A stretch of DNA of 64,000 nucleotides from Acidobacteriaceae bacterium (lineage in GTDB: Bacteria > Acidobacteriota > Terriglobia > Terriglobales > Acidobacteriaceae), in the NCBI GenBank assembly GCA_903642225.1, contig CAHJWI010000021.1, positions 1 to 64,000 on the forward strand, in the 5' to 3' direction. Under the pieces are notes generated by a model. It saw nothing but the letters and a program-made list of their open reading frames with translations, did no database searches and had not been told where the DNA came from. The translations under genes were made by a program, and so were the position numbers. Positions 9,292 to 17,983 of this stretch are shown in pieces. The first letter of the stretch is position 1; each line of letters begins with the position of its first letter.

Positions 9292-10487
9292 TCGTTACCG
9301 GCATGGGAGCCGTTACCCCACTTGGCCTGACCGCCGCAGAGTTTCAACAGGCCATCTTCGCCGACATCACCGGCATCGGCCCCATGGCTGCCGACGACCC
9401 CGCCGCAAAGGGTCTTGCATTCAAAGAGACCGGTCGCGTTCGCGGCTTCGATCCTGAAGCCCATCTTACGCCGCAGCAGATCGCGCTCTCGGAACGCGGC
9501 TCGCAGATGGGGCTCGTCGCCGCACAGGAGGCGTTGCAGCAATCCGGCTTGATCGGCACTCTGCCCGGCGAAGACATTGCCGCCGTCATTGGCTGCTCGA
9601 CCGGTGGGCGCTCCGTTGAAGAGCCGGAGACGGCAAAGCTATACACGAAAGGCACTCGCGTCCACCCCTTCACCGTGCCGCGCGTCATGGCTTCCAGCGG
9701 CACCAGCCTCATCAGCATGCAGCACGGCATCACCGGCCCCGCCTATGCCGTCTCCACTGCCTGTTCCTCCGCCACTCACGCCATTGGCCAGGCGCTCCAC
9801 CTTATCCGGAGCGGTGCGGTGACAGCGGCTGTGTGCGGTGGTCATGAGGCGCCGCTGACCTGGGGGTTCCTGCGCGCCTGGGACAGCCTTCGTGTTGTCT
9901 CTCCCACGCGGTGCAGACCTTTTGCCGCAGACCGTGACGGCATGACCATTGCAGAAGGTGCCGCCATGCTGGTGCTGGAAACAGAGGAGCATGCCTTGGC
10001 GCGTGGCGCCCAGATTTACGCTGAAGTCGCCGGATTCGGCATGTCTGCTGATGCCCACCACATTACCCAGGCCAGCACCGACGGCCCTGCCAGAGCCATG
10101 CGCCTGGCCCTGCGCGACGCAGGTGCATCGGCGAACGGTGTCGGCTACATCAACGCCCACGGCACCGGCACCCTGGTGAACGACCGCACAGAAGCCGCCG
10201 CTATTCATGCCGTCTTTGGCGATCGCGGCTCCTGCGTTCCCGTGAGCTCCACCAAGGCTCAGCACGGTCACGCCATGGGAGCCTCCGGTGCCATGGAGGC
10301 GTTGGCCACGATCTTCTCGCTCCAGATGCAGATGCTTCCCTCAACTGCCGGTATGACCACGGTTGATTCCGCACTCCAGATTGACGTGATCACCGGCCCT
10401 GCCCGGCCCGCACCCGTTACGCTCGCGCTCTCCAACTCCTTCGCGTTCGGGGGCCTCAACGCCGTTCTTGCCCTGCGGCGTTATTGA
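9282..10487 (+). CDS. beta-ketoacyl-ACP synthase (KAS II/FabF-like)
   Basis: 401 aa. The thiolase-fold catalytic residues are present: Cys161 in STACSSATHA, His293 in NAHGTGTLVND and His330 in STKAQHGHAMGASG. It condenses acyl-ACP with malonyl-ACP. The start MRIVVTGMGAVTPLG is standard and overlaps the ACP gene, so both are translated together. With its ACP it may build or extend the side chain used by the type III PKS at the head of the operon. It could also be a chain-length-factor-like specialised KAS, although its catalytic Cys is kept. Confidence 0.92.
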   Translation: MRIVVTGMGAVTPLGLTAAEFQQAIFADITGIGPMAADDPAAKGLAFKETGRVRGFDPEAHLTPQQIALSERGSQMGLVAAQEALQQSGLIGTLPGEDIAAVIGCSTGGRSVEEPETAKLYTKGTRVHPFTVPRVMASSGTSLISMQHGITGPAYAVSTACSSATHAIGQALHLIRSGAVTAAVCGGHEAPLTWGFLRAWDSLRVVSPTRCRPFAADRDGMTIAEGAAMLVLETEEHALARGAQIYAEVAGFGMSADAHHITQASTDGPARAMRLALRDAGASANGVGYINAHGTGTLVNDRTEAAAIHAVFGDRGSCVPVSSTKAQHGHAMGASGAMEALATIFSLQMQMLPSTAGMTTVDSALQIDVITGPARPAPVTLALSNSFAFGGLNAVLALRRY

Positions 10488-10566
10488 GGGGCGTGGGTCA
10501 AGGATACGCTTGGCGCAGCAGAATTTACTTTTCGGATGAGCAGGTTTGACTGCCGACCAGCATCAC

Positions 10567-11043
10567 ATGACGATGCTCTTCCGTGCACTGCTTCTGACCA
10601 GCCTTCTTCCCGCCTTCGCCCTCCCGGCGCAGTACGCGCCCTCTGTCCCGCCATCTGACGGCATCCTGGGCTTTTGGTCGACCGACGCCGGTTCGGTGCT
10701 TCATGTGGATCACTGCGGCGAACACATTTGCATCACCGTCGTTACTATTTCTCAAAAGGCGCCGGGCGTTATGGATGAACGCAATCCGGATGCCAGCATG
10801 CACTCGCGTCCAATCTGCAAACTCAACATCGGTACGGATTTCGATTTAAAAGATGCCGATCATGCCGAAAACGGCAGGGTCTACGATCCCGAAATCGGCA
10901 AGACCTACAAGTCAGCCATGTTCAGCGAGGGCAATACGCTGCATCTGCGCGGCTACATCGGCTTCAAGGCACTTGGCCGCACCCAGACCTGGACCCGTAC
11001 CTCTGCCCAGTACGCCACGTGTGTTGGCACCACCCATCGCTAA
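10567..11043 (+). CDS. DUF2147 family secreted protein
   Basis: About 158 aa with an N-terminal signal peptide (MTMLFRALLLTSLLPAFALPA). The mature part has the DUF2147 pattern: GFWSTDAGSVLHVDHCGEHIC, then DPEIGKTYKSAM and LRGYIGFKALGRTQTWTR. The family is periplasmic or secreted, with no established activity. The ATG at 10567 is taken; an ATG two codons later and an upstream TTG at 10546 are alternatives, and no clear Shine-Dalgarno decides. It follows the polyketide operon by 79 bp on the same strand but shows no functional link to it. Confidence 0.8.
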   Translation: MTMLFRALLLTSLLPAFALPAQYAPSVPPSDGILGFWSTDAGSVLHVDHCGEHICITVVTISQKAPGVMDERNPDASMHSRPICKLNIGTDFDLKDADHAENGRVYDPEIGKTYKSAMFSEGNTLHLRGYIGFKALGRTQTWTRTSAQYATCVGTTHR

Positions 11044-11059
11044 TGGCACCCTATTCCTT

Positions 11060-12238
11060 CTAAGGAGCGATCAGAGCGGAGCAGGCCCGGTCCAGGTCGC
11101 CCTGGCGCTTACCGAAGCAGAACCGCAACATGGTCTGGCCGCGTCCGTTCGCAAAAAATGCTGAACCCGCAACGGCTGCAACGCCCGTCTGGCTCAGCAA
11201 AGTTCGTGCTCGCTCGGCCGCTGTCGCACCTGCAATGTGGGAAGCATCTGCCAGCACGTAATAGGCCCCGTTCGGCTTGGGTGCACCAAACCCTGCTTGT
11301 GTGAGCGCCGTACATAACTGGTCCCGCTTTGCCCTGTGATCGCTGGCCAACTGCGAGTAGAACGGTGTGGACCCCAGCTGCCGCAGGCCCTCTAACGCGC
11401 CGTATTGCGACACCGATGGACTGCAGATGTACACCAGATCATGGAAGTACCCGATCGCCGGCACAAACGCGGCAGGTGCCGTCAGGTATCCCACACGCCA
11501 CCCCGTGACGCTGAACGTCTTCGACAGGCCGGAGATCGTCACGGTTCGCTCGCGCATGCCGGGCAGCGTCGCCATGCTTACATGCTCGGCACCGTCGTAG
11601 ACGAAGTATTCGTAGATCTCGTCCGTAATCACCAGCAAGTCGCGATCCATGGCGAGTTGCGCAACGGCTTCCAACTCCGCACGGCTAAACACTTTTCCCG
11701 CCGGATTGGATGGCGTATTGATGATGATCGCGCGCGTTTTGTCTGTCAAAGCTGCACGCAGCGCGTCGACATCAAGCGTCCACTCCGGCGCGGAAAGCGG
11801 TACCGGGACCGGAACCATGCGCAGGCTGAGCAGGGTGCTGACGTGGTACCCGTACAGCGGCTCAAACACCACCACCTCATCGCCGGGGTTCAGCAGGGCC
11901 AGCAGTGTGGCGTAAAGCGCTCCGGTTGCGCCATTCGTCACCAGTACTTCTGTTGTCGGGTCGGCAGCAATGCCGTTGTAGCTTTCCAGCTTTGCCGCAA
12001 TGGCCGTTCGCAGATCTGCAATGCCATCCAGCCGCGTGTAGATGTTGTAGCCATCCGCAATTGCCGCATGCGCACCGGCCTCTACGGCCGCCGGCACCTC
12101 CGTGTCGCAGATACCCTGCGCCAGGTTGATGCCGCCCACACGGTCGCATTCCACGCTCATGGCGCGAATCTCAGACTGAACAGCAGCCGGCGCGATGAAA
12201 CTCAATCGGCTGCGAGGAGGGGCAACGGCACTCGGCAT
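11060..12238 (-). CDS. class I/II pyridoxal-phosphate aminotransferase
   Basis: 392 aa. It has TNGATGALYATL, the NTPSNPAGKVFS motif, VITDEIYEYFVY and the PLP lysine Lys240 in TISGLSKTFSVTGWRVGY. This is the aspartate aminotransferase fold-type I family (AspC/YbdL-like); the amino donor cannot be assigned. The start at 12238 is fixed by a perfect AAGGAGG 4 nt upstream; the open frame extends another 45 codons without homology. It is divergent from the membrane protein/Xre pair at 12386. Confidence 0.92.
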   Translation of the reverse strand: MPSAVAPPRSRLSFIAPAAVQSEIRAMSVECDRVGGINLAQGICDTEVPAAVEAGAHAAIADGYNIYTRLDGIADLRTAIAAKLESYNGIAADPTTEVLVTNGATGALYATLLALLNPGDEVVVFEPLYGYHVSTLLSLRMVPVPVPLSAPEWTLDVDALRAALTDKTRAIIINTPSNPAGKVFSRAELEAVAQLAMDRDLLVITDEIYEYFVYDGAEHVSMATLPGMRERTVTISGLSKTFSVTGWRVGYLTAPAAFVPAIGYFHDLVYICSPSVSQYGALEGLRQLGSTPFYSQLASDHRAKRDQLCTALTQAGFGAPKPNGAYYVLADASHIAGATAAERARTLLSQTGVAAVAGSAFFANGRGQTMLRFCFGKRQGDLDRACSALIAP

Positions 12239-12242
12239 GGTG

Positions 12243-12249
12243 CCTCCTT
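12243..12249 (-). promoter_or_regulatory. Shine-Dalgarno site of aminotransferase
   Basis: A perfect AAGGAGG on the minus strand, 4 nt before the ATG at 12238. It decides between this start and the longer open frame. Confidence 0.85.
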
Positions 12250-12319
12250 GAGTGGGAGTTCTATCAGCATAAACCTGCGGTGCAAAAGCAGGTGCGAGCC
12301 ATCGTCCGTGTAAGAAAAA

Positions 12320-12374
12320 TTGACACGTCCTCCGCCCTTCCTTAAGGTAGTACATGTAAAGAATTGTTGACATG
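12320..12374 (+). promoter_or_regulatory. promoter with palindromic operator of the membrane protein/Xre pair
   Basis: TTGACA at 12320-12325, a 17-nt spacer and TAAGGT at 12343-12348 form a likely sigma-70 promoter. Just downstream, 12353-12374 is a 22-bp near-perfect palindrome with CATGT/ACATG ends around a central AATT. It would cover the transcription start. The ribosome site GGGAGGA (12374-12380) begins at its last base. The layout is that of an operator for autorepression by the small Xre protein encoded second in the operon. Confidence 0.65.
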
Positions 12375-12385
12375 GGAGGACGGCG

Positions 12386-12790
12386 ATGGGGTACCAGGAG
12401 AAACGCAGCTGGATTTTACTTGGCGTGGAAACACTGTTCTACAGCACGTATTTTTGGGAACTGCATCACGGCCACCTTCACTTCCACACTGCGCTTTGGA
12501 TCATTCTCGGAATGGTGGTTGCGCAGATCGTATTGCACAGCGTACTGGCCCTGACCACGTTGCCGGCGAAGAAAGATGAGCGCGACATCGGTATTGAGAA
12601 CCGCGCCTACCGCACCGGGTATCTGGCTCTGTGCCTCTCCGTCGTGGCTGTTCTAGCCGTCGTTGCTCATCGTTTTGAGGGCCCTGTTCTGCAGAGCTTC
12701 TTTGTGGTGAATACGCTGCTCTTCGTGCTTGCCGTCGCCGAGCTTGCGAAGCTCGTCACACAGGTTACGCTCTACCGCAGGTATGCATGA
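12386..12790 (+). CDS. small membrane protein paired with Xre regulator
   Basis: 134 aa with four hydrophobic segments, at about residues 10-24, 35-54, 78-97 and 102-122, joined by a charged loop (KKDERDIGIENRAYR). The layout is like DUF2178-type membrane proteins, which often sit beside a small Xre repressor, but I cannot confirm the family. GGGAGGA lies 5 nt before the ATG. Its stop overlaps the Xre start (ATGA), so the two are one unit. Function unknown. Confidence 0.8.
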   Translation: MGYQEKRSWILLGVETLFYSTYFWELHHGHLHFHTALWIILGMVVAQIVLHSVLALTTLPAKKDERDIGIENRAYRTGYLALCLSVVAVLAVVAHRFEGPVLQSFFVVNTLLFVLAVAELAKLVTQVTLYRRYA

Positions 12791-13014
12791 GCGGTCGCGT
12801 GCGTAACAGTTTGTGCACCCTGCGCGGTGAACGCAACCTTACTCAGCAGGATCTCGCAGACCGCATCGGCGTCTCCCGCCAGACAGTGAACGCTATTGAA
12901 GGGGAGAAGTATTCCCCTTCCCTTGAGGTCGCTTTCAGCATTGCGGAAGTTTTGCAATTGGGTTTGGAGGAGGTTTTCCAGTTCGAGCGGAACAGCAAAA
13001 AGCGGAGGGACTGA
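12787..13014 (+). CDS. Xre-family transcriptional regulator
   Basis: 75 aa and essentially only a helix-turn-helix: RGERNLTQQDLADRIGVSRQTVNAIEGEKYSPSLEVA covers the HTH_3 domain at about residues 14-50. Stand-alone domains of this size bind DNA as dimers. It is coupled by a 4-nt overlap to the membrane protein and probably represses both through the palindrome at 12353-12374 (inference). It converges on the unknown gene at 13064. Confidence 0.9.
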   Translation: MSGRVRNSLCTLRGERNLTQQDLADRIGVSRQTVNAIEGEKYSPSLEVAFSIAEVLQLGLEEVFQFERNSKKRRD

Positions 13015-13063
13015 GTAGTTGAGAGCATGGGGCGGCAGCAGCCGACTATGTCAATCGCCTTGC

Positions 13064-13687
13064 TTACGGGGTGTGGTCCGATGGTTTGGCCTCGTCGCAA
13101 CTGGAGACAGCTTTCGGACGGCTGGCGCCGAACTCGGTCGTTCTGCACTCGTCAAAGATGGAGCAGTAACACGCACTTGCGTGAAGGTGAAAGCGAGCAT
13201 CGTTCAACAGCTTCCACTCGGCGAGCGCAGCTGGAGAGTTTGGTTTCGGCCAACTGAAGACTTGCCGATGCTCACCACTGCGCATGAGTGTGGATGAGAT
13301 GAATTGCGAGGTGAATGCTGCCCCTGGGTCAAGCTTGGCGACTCTCTCGTACAACGCTCCGCCGGAGTAGTCGGTGCCTTTGTCATCGCGCAGGCGGAAC
13401 CAGGCGATCCGCGCGGGCCCGGTTCCGACGTTGGAAAGTACCATGCTGATGGCCTGCTTGCCGTCGTCTCCCAGGTTAGAGCTGTCGAGCATTAGGAGGG
13501 GCGTGGACTGTGCACTGACGAGACGTGTGTTCTGCTCCACCAGGGCATGCATTGACCTTTCGGATTGCAGGGAGGTGAGCAGCGATGCGATAGACAGGCA
13601 GACCACTGCAACTGGTACAACCATGTCGAACCATGGAAGGCCCGTCTTCGCATGGTGCTGGTGTGGCACTTCCGGCGGTTCGATCAT
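13064..13687 (-). CDS. hypothetical single-pass membrane protein
   Basis: 207 aa. A short N-terminal tail is followed by one transmembrane segment (about residues 22-40, MVVPVAVVCLSIASLLTSL). The rest is polar, with a stretch like a beta-sandwich (PLLMLDSSNLGDDGKQA, VLSNVGTGPARIAWF). The pattern of a membrane anchor with an extracytoplasmic beta domain of the 'NVGTGPA' kind is common in hypothetical bacterial proteins, but I know no function. It stands alone between the Xre gene and rfbG. Confidence 0.65.
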   Translation of the reverse strand: MIEPPEVPHQHHAKTGLPWFDMVVPVAVVCLSIASLLTSLQSERSMHALVEQNTRLVSAQSTPLLMLDSSNLGDDGKQAISMVLSNVGTGPARIAWFRLRDDKGTDYSGGALYERVAKLDPGAAFTSQFISSTLMRSGEHRQVFSWPKPNSPAALAEWKLLNDARFHLHASACYCSIFDECRTTEFGASRPKAVSSCDEAKPSDHTP

Positions 13688-13789
13688 GGTGCGTGTGACC
13701 TCACGGGTGCGACTGCGCTGTTACTGATCCCTTATGCAGCCTGGTATGGCCTCAACTGTAAAGCATCTGTTTGCCGGCTGGAGTTGCCG

Positions 13790-14914
13790 TCAGGCAGATC
13801 GCTTCAGCAAGGTCTCGTACGCCGCAATCTGCGCCATGGTGAATGCCTGCATGTTTTCGCTGCGCCCCTGCGCCTTGTACCACTCCACCAGCCACTCCAG
13901 CGTTGTGCCGATGTGCAGGGAGGGGTGCCACCCAAGCTCGGCGCGCGCCTTGCTTGCGTCCAGCTTCAGGTAGCCGGCTTCGTGCGCTCCGGGATCGGCG
14001 TCCAGCGTCCACTTTGCGCCGTCTCCCCAGACCTGCACCATCTTTTCGGCAATGCGCCCAACTGGCCAGGCGTCATCGTCTGCCGGGCCAAAGTTCCACG
14101 CTGTTGCTGCCTGGGCGTTGCCCTTGAAGATCTCCTCCGCGATTCGCATATAGCCCCATACTGGCTCCAGCACGTGCTGCCACGGACGGATGCTGTTCGG
14201 ACGTCGGATGCGCACGTCGTCACCACGCAGAAAGCCGCGCACCAGGTCTGGAATGAGGCGATCGTCAGACCAGTCGCCGCCGCCGATGACGTTGCCCGCG
14301 CGGCCACTCGCGATTCCGCAGCGGTGTTCCGCAAACTTGCCCACGTTAAAGAACGACTGGCGGTAGGCCGCAGTCACCAGTTCAGCGCACGCCTTGGATG
14401 AGGAGTATGGGTCATACCCACCCAGCGCCTCATTCTCGCGATAGCCCCAGTGCCATTCCTTGTTCTCGTAGCACTTATCCGTTGTTACAGAGACTACCGC
14501 TCGTACCGAAGGAACTTTGCGAACAGCTTCCAACACGTGCGCTGTGCCGAGCACGTTGGTGGAGTAGGTTCCGAGCGGATCGACGTACGATAACCGGACC
14601 AACGGCTGCGCCGCCATGTGGATGACGATCTCCGGCCTGAACTCCGTCATGCTTTTTTCAAGCGTTTCGCGATCGAGGATATTGCCGCGAACATCCTCCA
14701 CCACTGAGCCGATCCGGGCTTCATCAAGGAGGTTGGGCGTCGTGTAAGGGTCCAGCGCATACCCACGAACGGTGGCACCGAGCTTCGCAAGCCAAAGCGA
14801 CATCCAACCGCCTTTGAAGCCGGTGTGACCGGTCATGAACACTCGCCGACCTTGCCACACGGACGCGTCAGGCGCGGTTACCAGAGCTTCCACGGAGCCT
14901 TGCCTTTCGCCCAC
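13790..14914 (-). CDS. rfbG: CDP-glucose 4,6-dehydratase
   Basis: About 374 aa, extended SDR fold. [19 protein letters not shown] is the NAD-binding site and characteristic of Rfb[14 protein letters not shown] and the YSSSK catalytic pair follow. It converts CDP-glucose to CDP-4-keto-6-deoxyglucose, the second step to CDP-3,6-dideoxyhexoses. Two GTG starts are possible, at 14914 and 14893 (11 residues before the conserved WQGRRVF); both overlap the end of rfbF, which encodes the preceding step. The rfbF-rfbG order on the minus strand, facing rfbH, is a split form of the usual rfbFGH cluster. Confidence 0.95.
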   Translation of the reverse strand: MGERQGSVEALVTAPDASVWQGRRVFMTGHTGFKGGWMSLWLAKLGATVRGYALDPYTTPNLLDEARIGSVVEDVRGNILDRETLEKSMTEFRPEIVIHMAAQPLVRLSYVDPLGTYSTNVLGTAHVLEAVRKVPSVRAVVSVTTDKCYENKEWHWGYRENEALGGYDPYSSSKACAELVTAAYRQSFFNVGKFAEHRCGIASGRAGNVIGGGDWSDDRLIPDLVRGFLRGDDVRIRRPNSIRPWQHVLEPVWGYMRIAEEIFKGNAQAATAWNFGPADDDAWPVGRIAEKMVQVWGDGAKWTLDADPGAHEAGYLKLDASKARAELGWHPSLHIGTTLEWLVEWYKAQGRSENMQAFTMAQIAAYETLLKRSA

Positions 14915-15648
14915 AGTTCTTCCAGCTGGTGCTTGTCGCGCAGGGCATCCATGGCCTGCCAGAATCCATGGTGGAAGAAGGCTTGGACTTCGCCCTTGGC
15001 GACCAGGGCCTCCATCGGCTCGCGCTCAAACATCCACTCGTCGTTGGTCACTTCTTCCAGCACGCGAGGTGAGAGGACGAAGAAGCCGCCGTTGATCCAG
15101 CCGCCCTCATCCTTTGGCTTTTCCTGGAATGCGTAGACGTGATTGTTCTTCAAACCGAGAGCGCCAAAACGTGCGTTCGGTTGCACGGATGTGAGCGTCA
15201 CTTCTTTGCCATGCTGCTTGTGGAACTCAACGAGTTCGGTGATGTTCACGTCGCTTACGCCATCGCCATAGGTCATGCAGAAGGCCTCTTCACCCTCCAG
15301 GTACTTGCCGACGCGACGGAGACGGCCGCCGGTGCCTGTGGTGTCTCCCGTGTCGACCAGGGTGACCTTCCAGGGCTCTGCAACCGACTGATGCACGGTC
15401 ATGGAGTTGTCGCTCATATCGAACGTCACGTCAGACATGTGGAGAAAGTAGTTGGCGAAATATTCCTTGATGACATATCCCTTGTATCCGCAACAAACAA
15501 TAAAGTCGTTGATGCCGTAGTGGGAGTAGATCTTCATGATGTGCCAAAGGATGGGACGGCCGCCAATCTCAACCATTGGCTTGGGTCGAACGGAGGTTTC
15601 TTCGCTGAGCCTTGTGCCCAAGCCGCCGGCTAGAATTACTGCTTTCAT
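14878..15648 (-). CDS. rfbF: glucose-1-phosphate cytidylyltransferase
   Basis: 256 aa, the family's usual length. [35 protein letters not shown] and GDGVSDVNI are the classic RfbF/DdhA signatures. It makes CDP-glucose from CTP and glucose 1-phosphate, the entry reaction to CDP-dideoxyhexoses. The start at 15648 is chosen by homology, with a GAGGACGAG purine stretch just upstream; the frame stays open 30 codons further without family sequence. It is first in the rfbF-rfbG operon. Confidence 0.97.
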   Translation of the reverse strand: MKAVILAGGLGTRLSEETSVRPKPMVEIGGRPILWHIMKIYSHYGINDFIVCCGYKGYVIKEYFANYFLHMSDVTFDMSDNSMTVHQSVAEPWKVTLVDTGDTTGTGGRLRRVGKYLEGEEAFCMTYGDGVSDVNITELVEFHKQHGKEVTLTSVQPNARFGALGLKNNHVYAFQEKPKDEGGWINGGFFVLSPRVLEEVTNDEWMFEREPMEALVAKGEVQAFFHHGFWQAMDALRDKHQLEELWAKGKAPWKLW

Positions 15649-15787
15649 CGTGCTCGTCCTCGGGCGCGGGTTGAGTGATTGCTCGCGATTCGCACGGCGA
15701 TTGGCGCAGCGCTCAACGAATCGGGGGCACAGACACACTGTAGCGTAACTCGTGTAGGCGATAGCATGTGTATTCTGTTCTCAGATT
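15649..15787. promoter_or_regulatory. divergent promoter region rfbF / rfbH
   Basis: A 139-bp gap between the divergent rfbFG and rfbH operons must hold both promoters. No Shine-Dalgarno is seen before the rfbH ATG at 15788, where the preceding sequence is T- and A-rich (GTGTATTCTGTTCTCAGATT). The rfbH message might therefore have a very short leader. No exact -35/-10 boxes can be fixed. Confidence 0.35.
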
Positions 15788-17125
15788 ATGACCGAGAAAG
15801 CACAAGCGCTTCGAGAACAGATTCTTGCCCTGACGCAGCAATTCCATGCGGAGGCCTTTCCGGCGCGCGAGTTTGTGCCCGGTACGTCGACAGTCCCCGT
15901 GAGCGGCAAGGTGATTGATGGCAACGACATAAGCGCGGTTGTTGATTCAGCGCTTGATGCATGGTTCACAACTGGCAGATGGGCAAAGGATTTTGAGAAA
16001 AAGCTGGCGCGTTTCTTCGGTTTGCGGTCAGCCTCGCTGGTCAACTCCGGATCGTCGGCGAACCTGGTTGCGTTCTCTGCGTTGACGTCGCCCAAGTTGG
16101 GCGACCGGCAGATCAAGGCGGGCGACGAGGTCATTACCGTTGCGGCGGGATTTCCGACGACGGTGAACCCGATTATTCAGAACCGCTGCGTGCCTGTGTT
16201 CATCGACGTGACGCTGCCACACTACGAGATTGATGTAACGAAGCTGGAAGAGGCTCGCACGGAGAAAACCAAGGCTGTGATGGTCGCCCACACGCTGGGA
16301 AATGCCTTTGACGTCAAGACGGTTTCGGAATTCTGCAAGAAGTACAACCTGTGGCTTATCGAGGACTGCTGTGACGCGCTGGGCACCACGCTGAACGGGC
16401 AGAAGGTCGGTACATTCGGTGATATTGCAACGGTGAGCTTTTACCCGGCACACCACATCACCATGGGCGAGGGTGGAGCCGTGCTGACGGATAAGCCAGC
16501 GCTGAAGGTGCTGATTGAAAGCTTTCGTGACTGGGGTCGCGATTGCTGGTGTGAGCCGGGTGTGGACAACACGTGCGGAAAGCGTTTTGACTGGCAGCTG
16601 GGTACGCTGCCGTGCGGCTACGACCACAAGTACACGTACAGCCACGTGGGCTACAACCTGAAGGCGACGGACATGCAGGCCGCGCTGGGCGTATCTCAAA
16701 TTGAGAAACTTCCGGGGTTTATCGAGAAGCGCAAAGCAAATTTCTTGTACCTGAAAAGTGCTTTGCAAGAAGCGGAGCAGTGGCTGGTCCTGCCGGAGGC
16801 GACGCCGGGTTGCGACGCAAGCTGGTTCGGGTTCCCCATTGCGGTGAAGCCGGACGCGGGCTTTAGCCGCGATCAGTTGACGCGCACCCTGGACACGGCA
16901 AAGGTTGGCACGCGTTTGGTGTTTGCGGGAAATTTACTCCGCCAGCCGGCGTATGAGGGTTGGGAGTATCGCGTGGTGGGTGAGTTGACCAATACGGACT
17001 ACGTGATGAACCAGGTTTTCTGGTGCGGCATTTACCCCGGCCTTACGGAGCCCATGCTGGACTACATTGCGAAGACGATCATCGATTTTGCGAAGAATCC
17101 CAACCCGTTGCCCATCACCCAGTAG
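15788..17125 (+). CDS. rfbH: CDP-4-keto-6-deoxyglucose 3-dehydrase (E1)
   Basis: 445 aa. It is an aminotransferase-fold enzyme in which the usual PLP lysine is replaced: [16 protein letters not shown] has histidines at 222-223, the hallmark of E1, which uses PMP without a Schiff base to lysine. The [2Fe-2S] ligand pattern C-X57-C-X1-C-X7-C is complete (Cys195, 253, 255, 263). It removes the C3 hydroxyl of CDP-4-keto-6-deoxyglucose, giving the intermediate that an E3 reductase turns into the 3,6-dideoxy sugar. No E3 gene is in the window. It heads the plus-strand sugar operon. Confidence 0.96.
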   Translation: MTEKAQALREQILALTQQFHAEAFPAREFVPGTSTVPVSGKVIDGNDISAVVDSALDAWFTTGRWAKDFEKKLARFFGLRSASLVNSGSSANLVAFSALTSPKLGDRQIKAGDEVITVAAGFPTTVNPIIQNRCVPVFIDVTLPHYEIDVTKLEEARTEKTKAVMVAHTLGNAFDVKTVSEFCKKYNLWLIEDCCDALGTTLNGQKVGTFGDIATVSFYPAHHITMGEGGAVLTDKPALKVLIESFRDWGRDCWCEPGVDNTCGKRFDWQLGTLPCGYDHKYTYSHVGYNLKATDMQAALGVSQIEKLPGFIEKRKANFLYLKSALQEAEQWLVLPEATPGCDASWFGFPIAVKPDAGFSRDQLTRTLDTAKVGTRLVFAGNLLRQPAYEGWEYRVVGELTNTDYVMNQVFWCGIYPGLTEPMLDYIAKTIIDFAKNPNPLPITQ

Positions 17126-17127
17126 AG

Positions 17128-17155
17128 GTCACCTGGCACGTTCAGGTGACTACTT
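17128..17155 (+). terminator. possible attenuator/terminator after rfbH
   Basis: An 8-bp perfect stem, 17128-17135 with 17143-17150 (GTCACCTG/CAGGTGAC), has a 7-nt loop and is followed by TACTTTT. The stem is short and the T-run weak, so it may only partly stop transcription between rfbH and the aldolase operon. Confidence 0.5.
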
Positions 17156-17185
17156 TTCAGCGGAGTACGAAAGGATCATGACCGG

Positions 17186-17983
17186 ATGAACACGCGCGAA
17201 CGGAAGATGCTCGACCTGCTGAACAAGGGTCACCAGGAATACGGATATGTGGCGGTGAAGGCGGAGTATGAGGCCGAGGGCACGCGCGTCGACGAGATGC
17301 TGCGCCTTGTCGAGATCTGCCGCAAGGCCGGCCTGAAGCTCGCCATCAAAATTGGCGGTTGCGAGGCGATGCGGGACCTGATCGAGACCAAGCAGATTGG
17401 TGTGGATTACATTATCGCTCCGATGATCGAGAGCCGCTATGCGCTGTCGAAGTTTGCGGAGGCCGTGGACAAGGTGTACCCGAAGGAAGAGCAAGGCGAT
17501 ACTGACTTCCTGTTCAACCTCGAAACCGTGAACGCGTTCCAAGTTCTGGACGAGATGACCGATTTCGCGCAGAAGTCGCCGGAGATCGCGGGCGTCGTTT
17601 TTGGACGTGTGGACTTTTCGTTGTCTGCCTCGCTTGGCCGCGACGCGATCAACGGCAAGGAAGTCACCGATTACGTGTTGAAGACTGCCGCAGCCGCAAA
17701 GGCGAAGGGCCTGGATATGGTCGTTGGTGGCGGTGTGTCGAGCGATTCGATACCGGTGCTGAAGGAGATGGTTGCGGTACACCTGACCCGGTTTGAGACG
17801 CGCAAGGTGATCTTCGACGGCCAGGCAGCGAATGCCGCGCATATTGATCAAGGCCTGCTGAACGCGGTGCATTTCGAGCTGTTGTGGCTGTTGAACAAGC
17901 GCGATTACTACGGCTCCATTCAGCAGGAAGACGCGAAGCGTATCGACATGCTGGAGAAGCGCTGGGCAGTGCTGAACAAGTAA
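17186..17983 (+). CDS. HpcH/HpaI aldolase/citrate lyase family protein
   Basis: 265 aa. It has the TIM-barrel signatures of the family: [10 protein letters not shown] near residue 25, [23 protein letters not shown] (Glu113) and FGRVDFSLS (Asp143); the Glu and Asp are the expected metal ligands. Relatives cleave or form C-C bonds between pyruvate (or acetyl-CoA) and an aldehyde. Inside a CDP-deoxysugar operon it may add a three-carbon unit to a sugar aldehyde or release pyruvate for the ThDP enzyme downstream; neither is shown. Its stop overlaps the SDR start (TAATG). Confidence 0.85.
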   Translation: MNTRERKMLDLLNKGHQEYGYVAVKAEYEAEGTRVDEMLRLVEICRKAGLKLAIKIGGCEAMRDLIETKQIGVDYIIAPMIESRYALSKFAEAVDKVYPKEEQGDTDFLFNLETVNAFQVLDEMTDFAQKSPEIAGVVFGRVDFSLSASLGRDAINGKEVTDYVLKTAAAAKAKGLDMVVGGGVSSDSIPVLKEMVAVHLTRFETRKVIFDGQAANAAHIDQGLLNAVHFELLWLLNKRDYYGSIQQEDAKRIDMLEKRWAVLNK

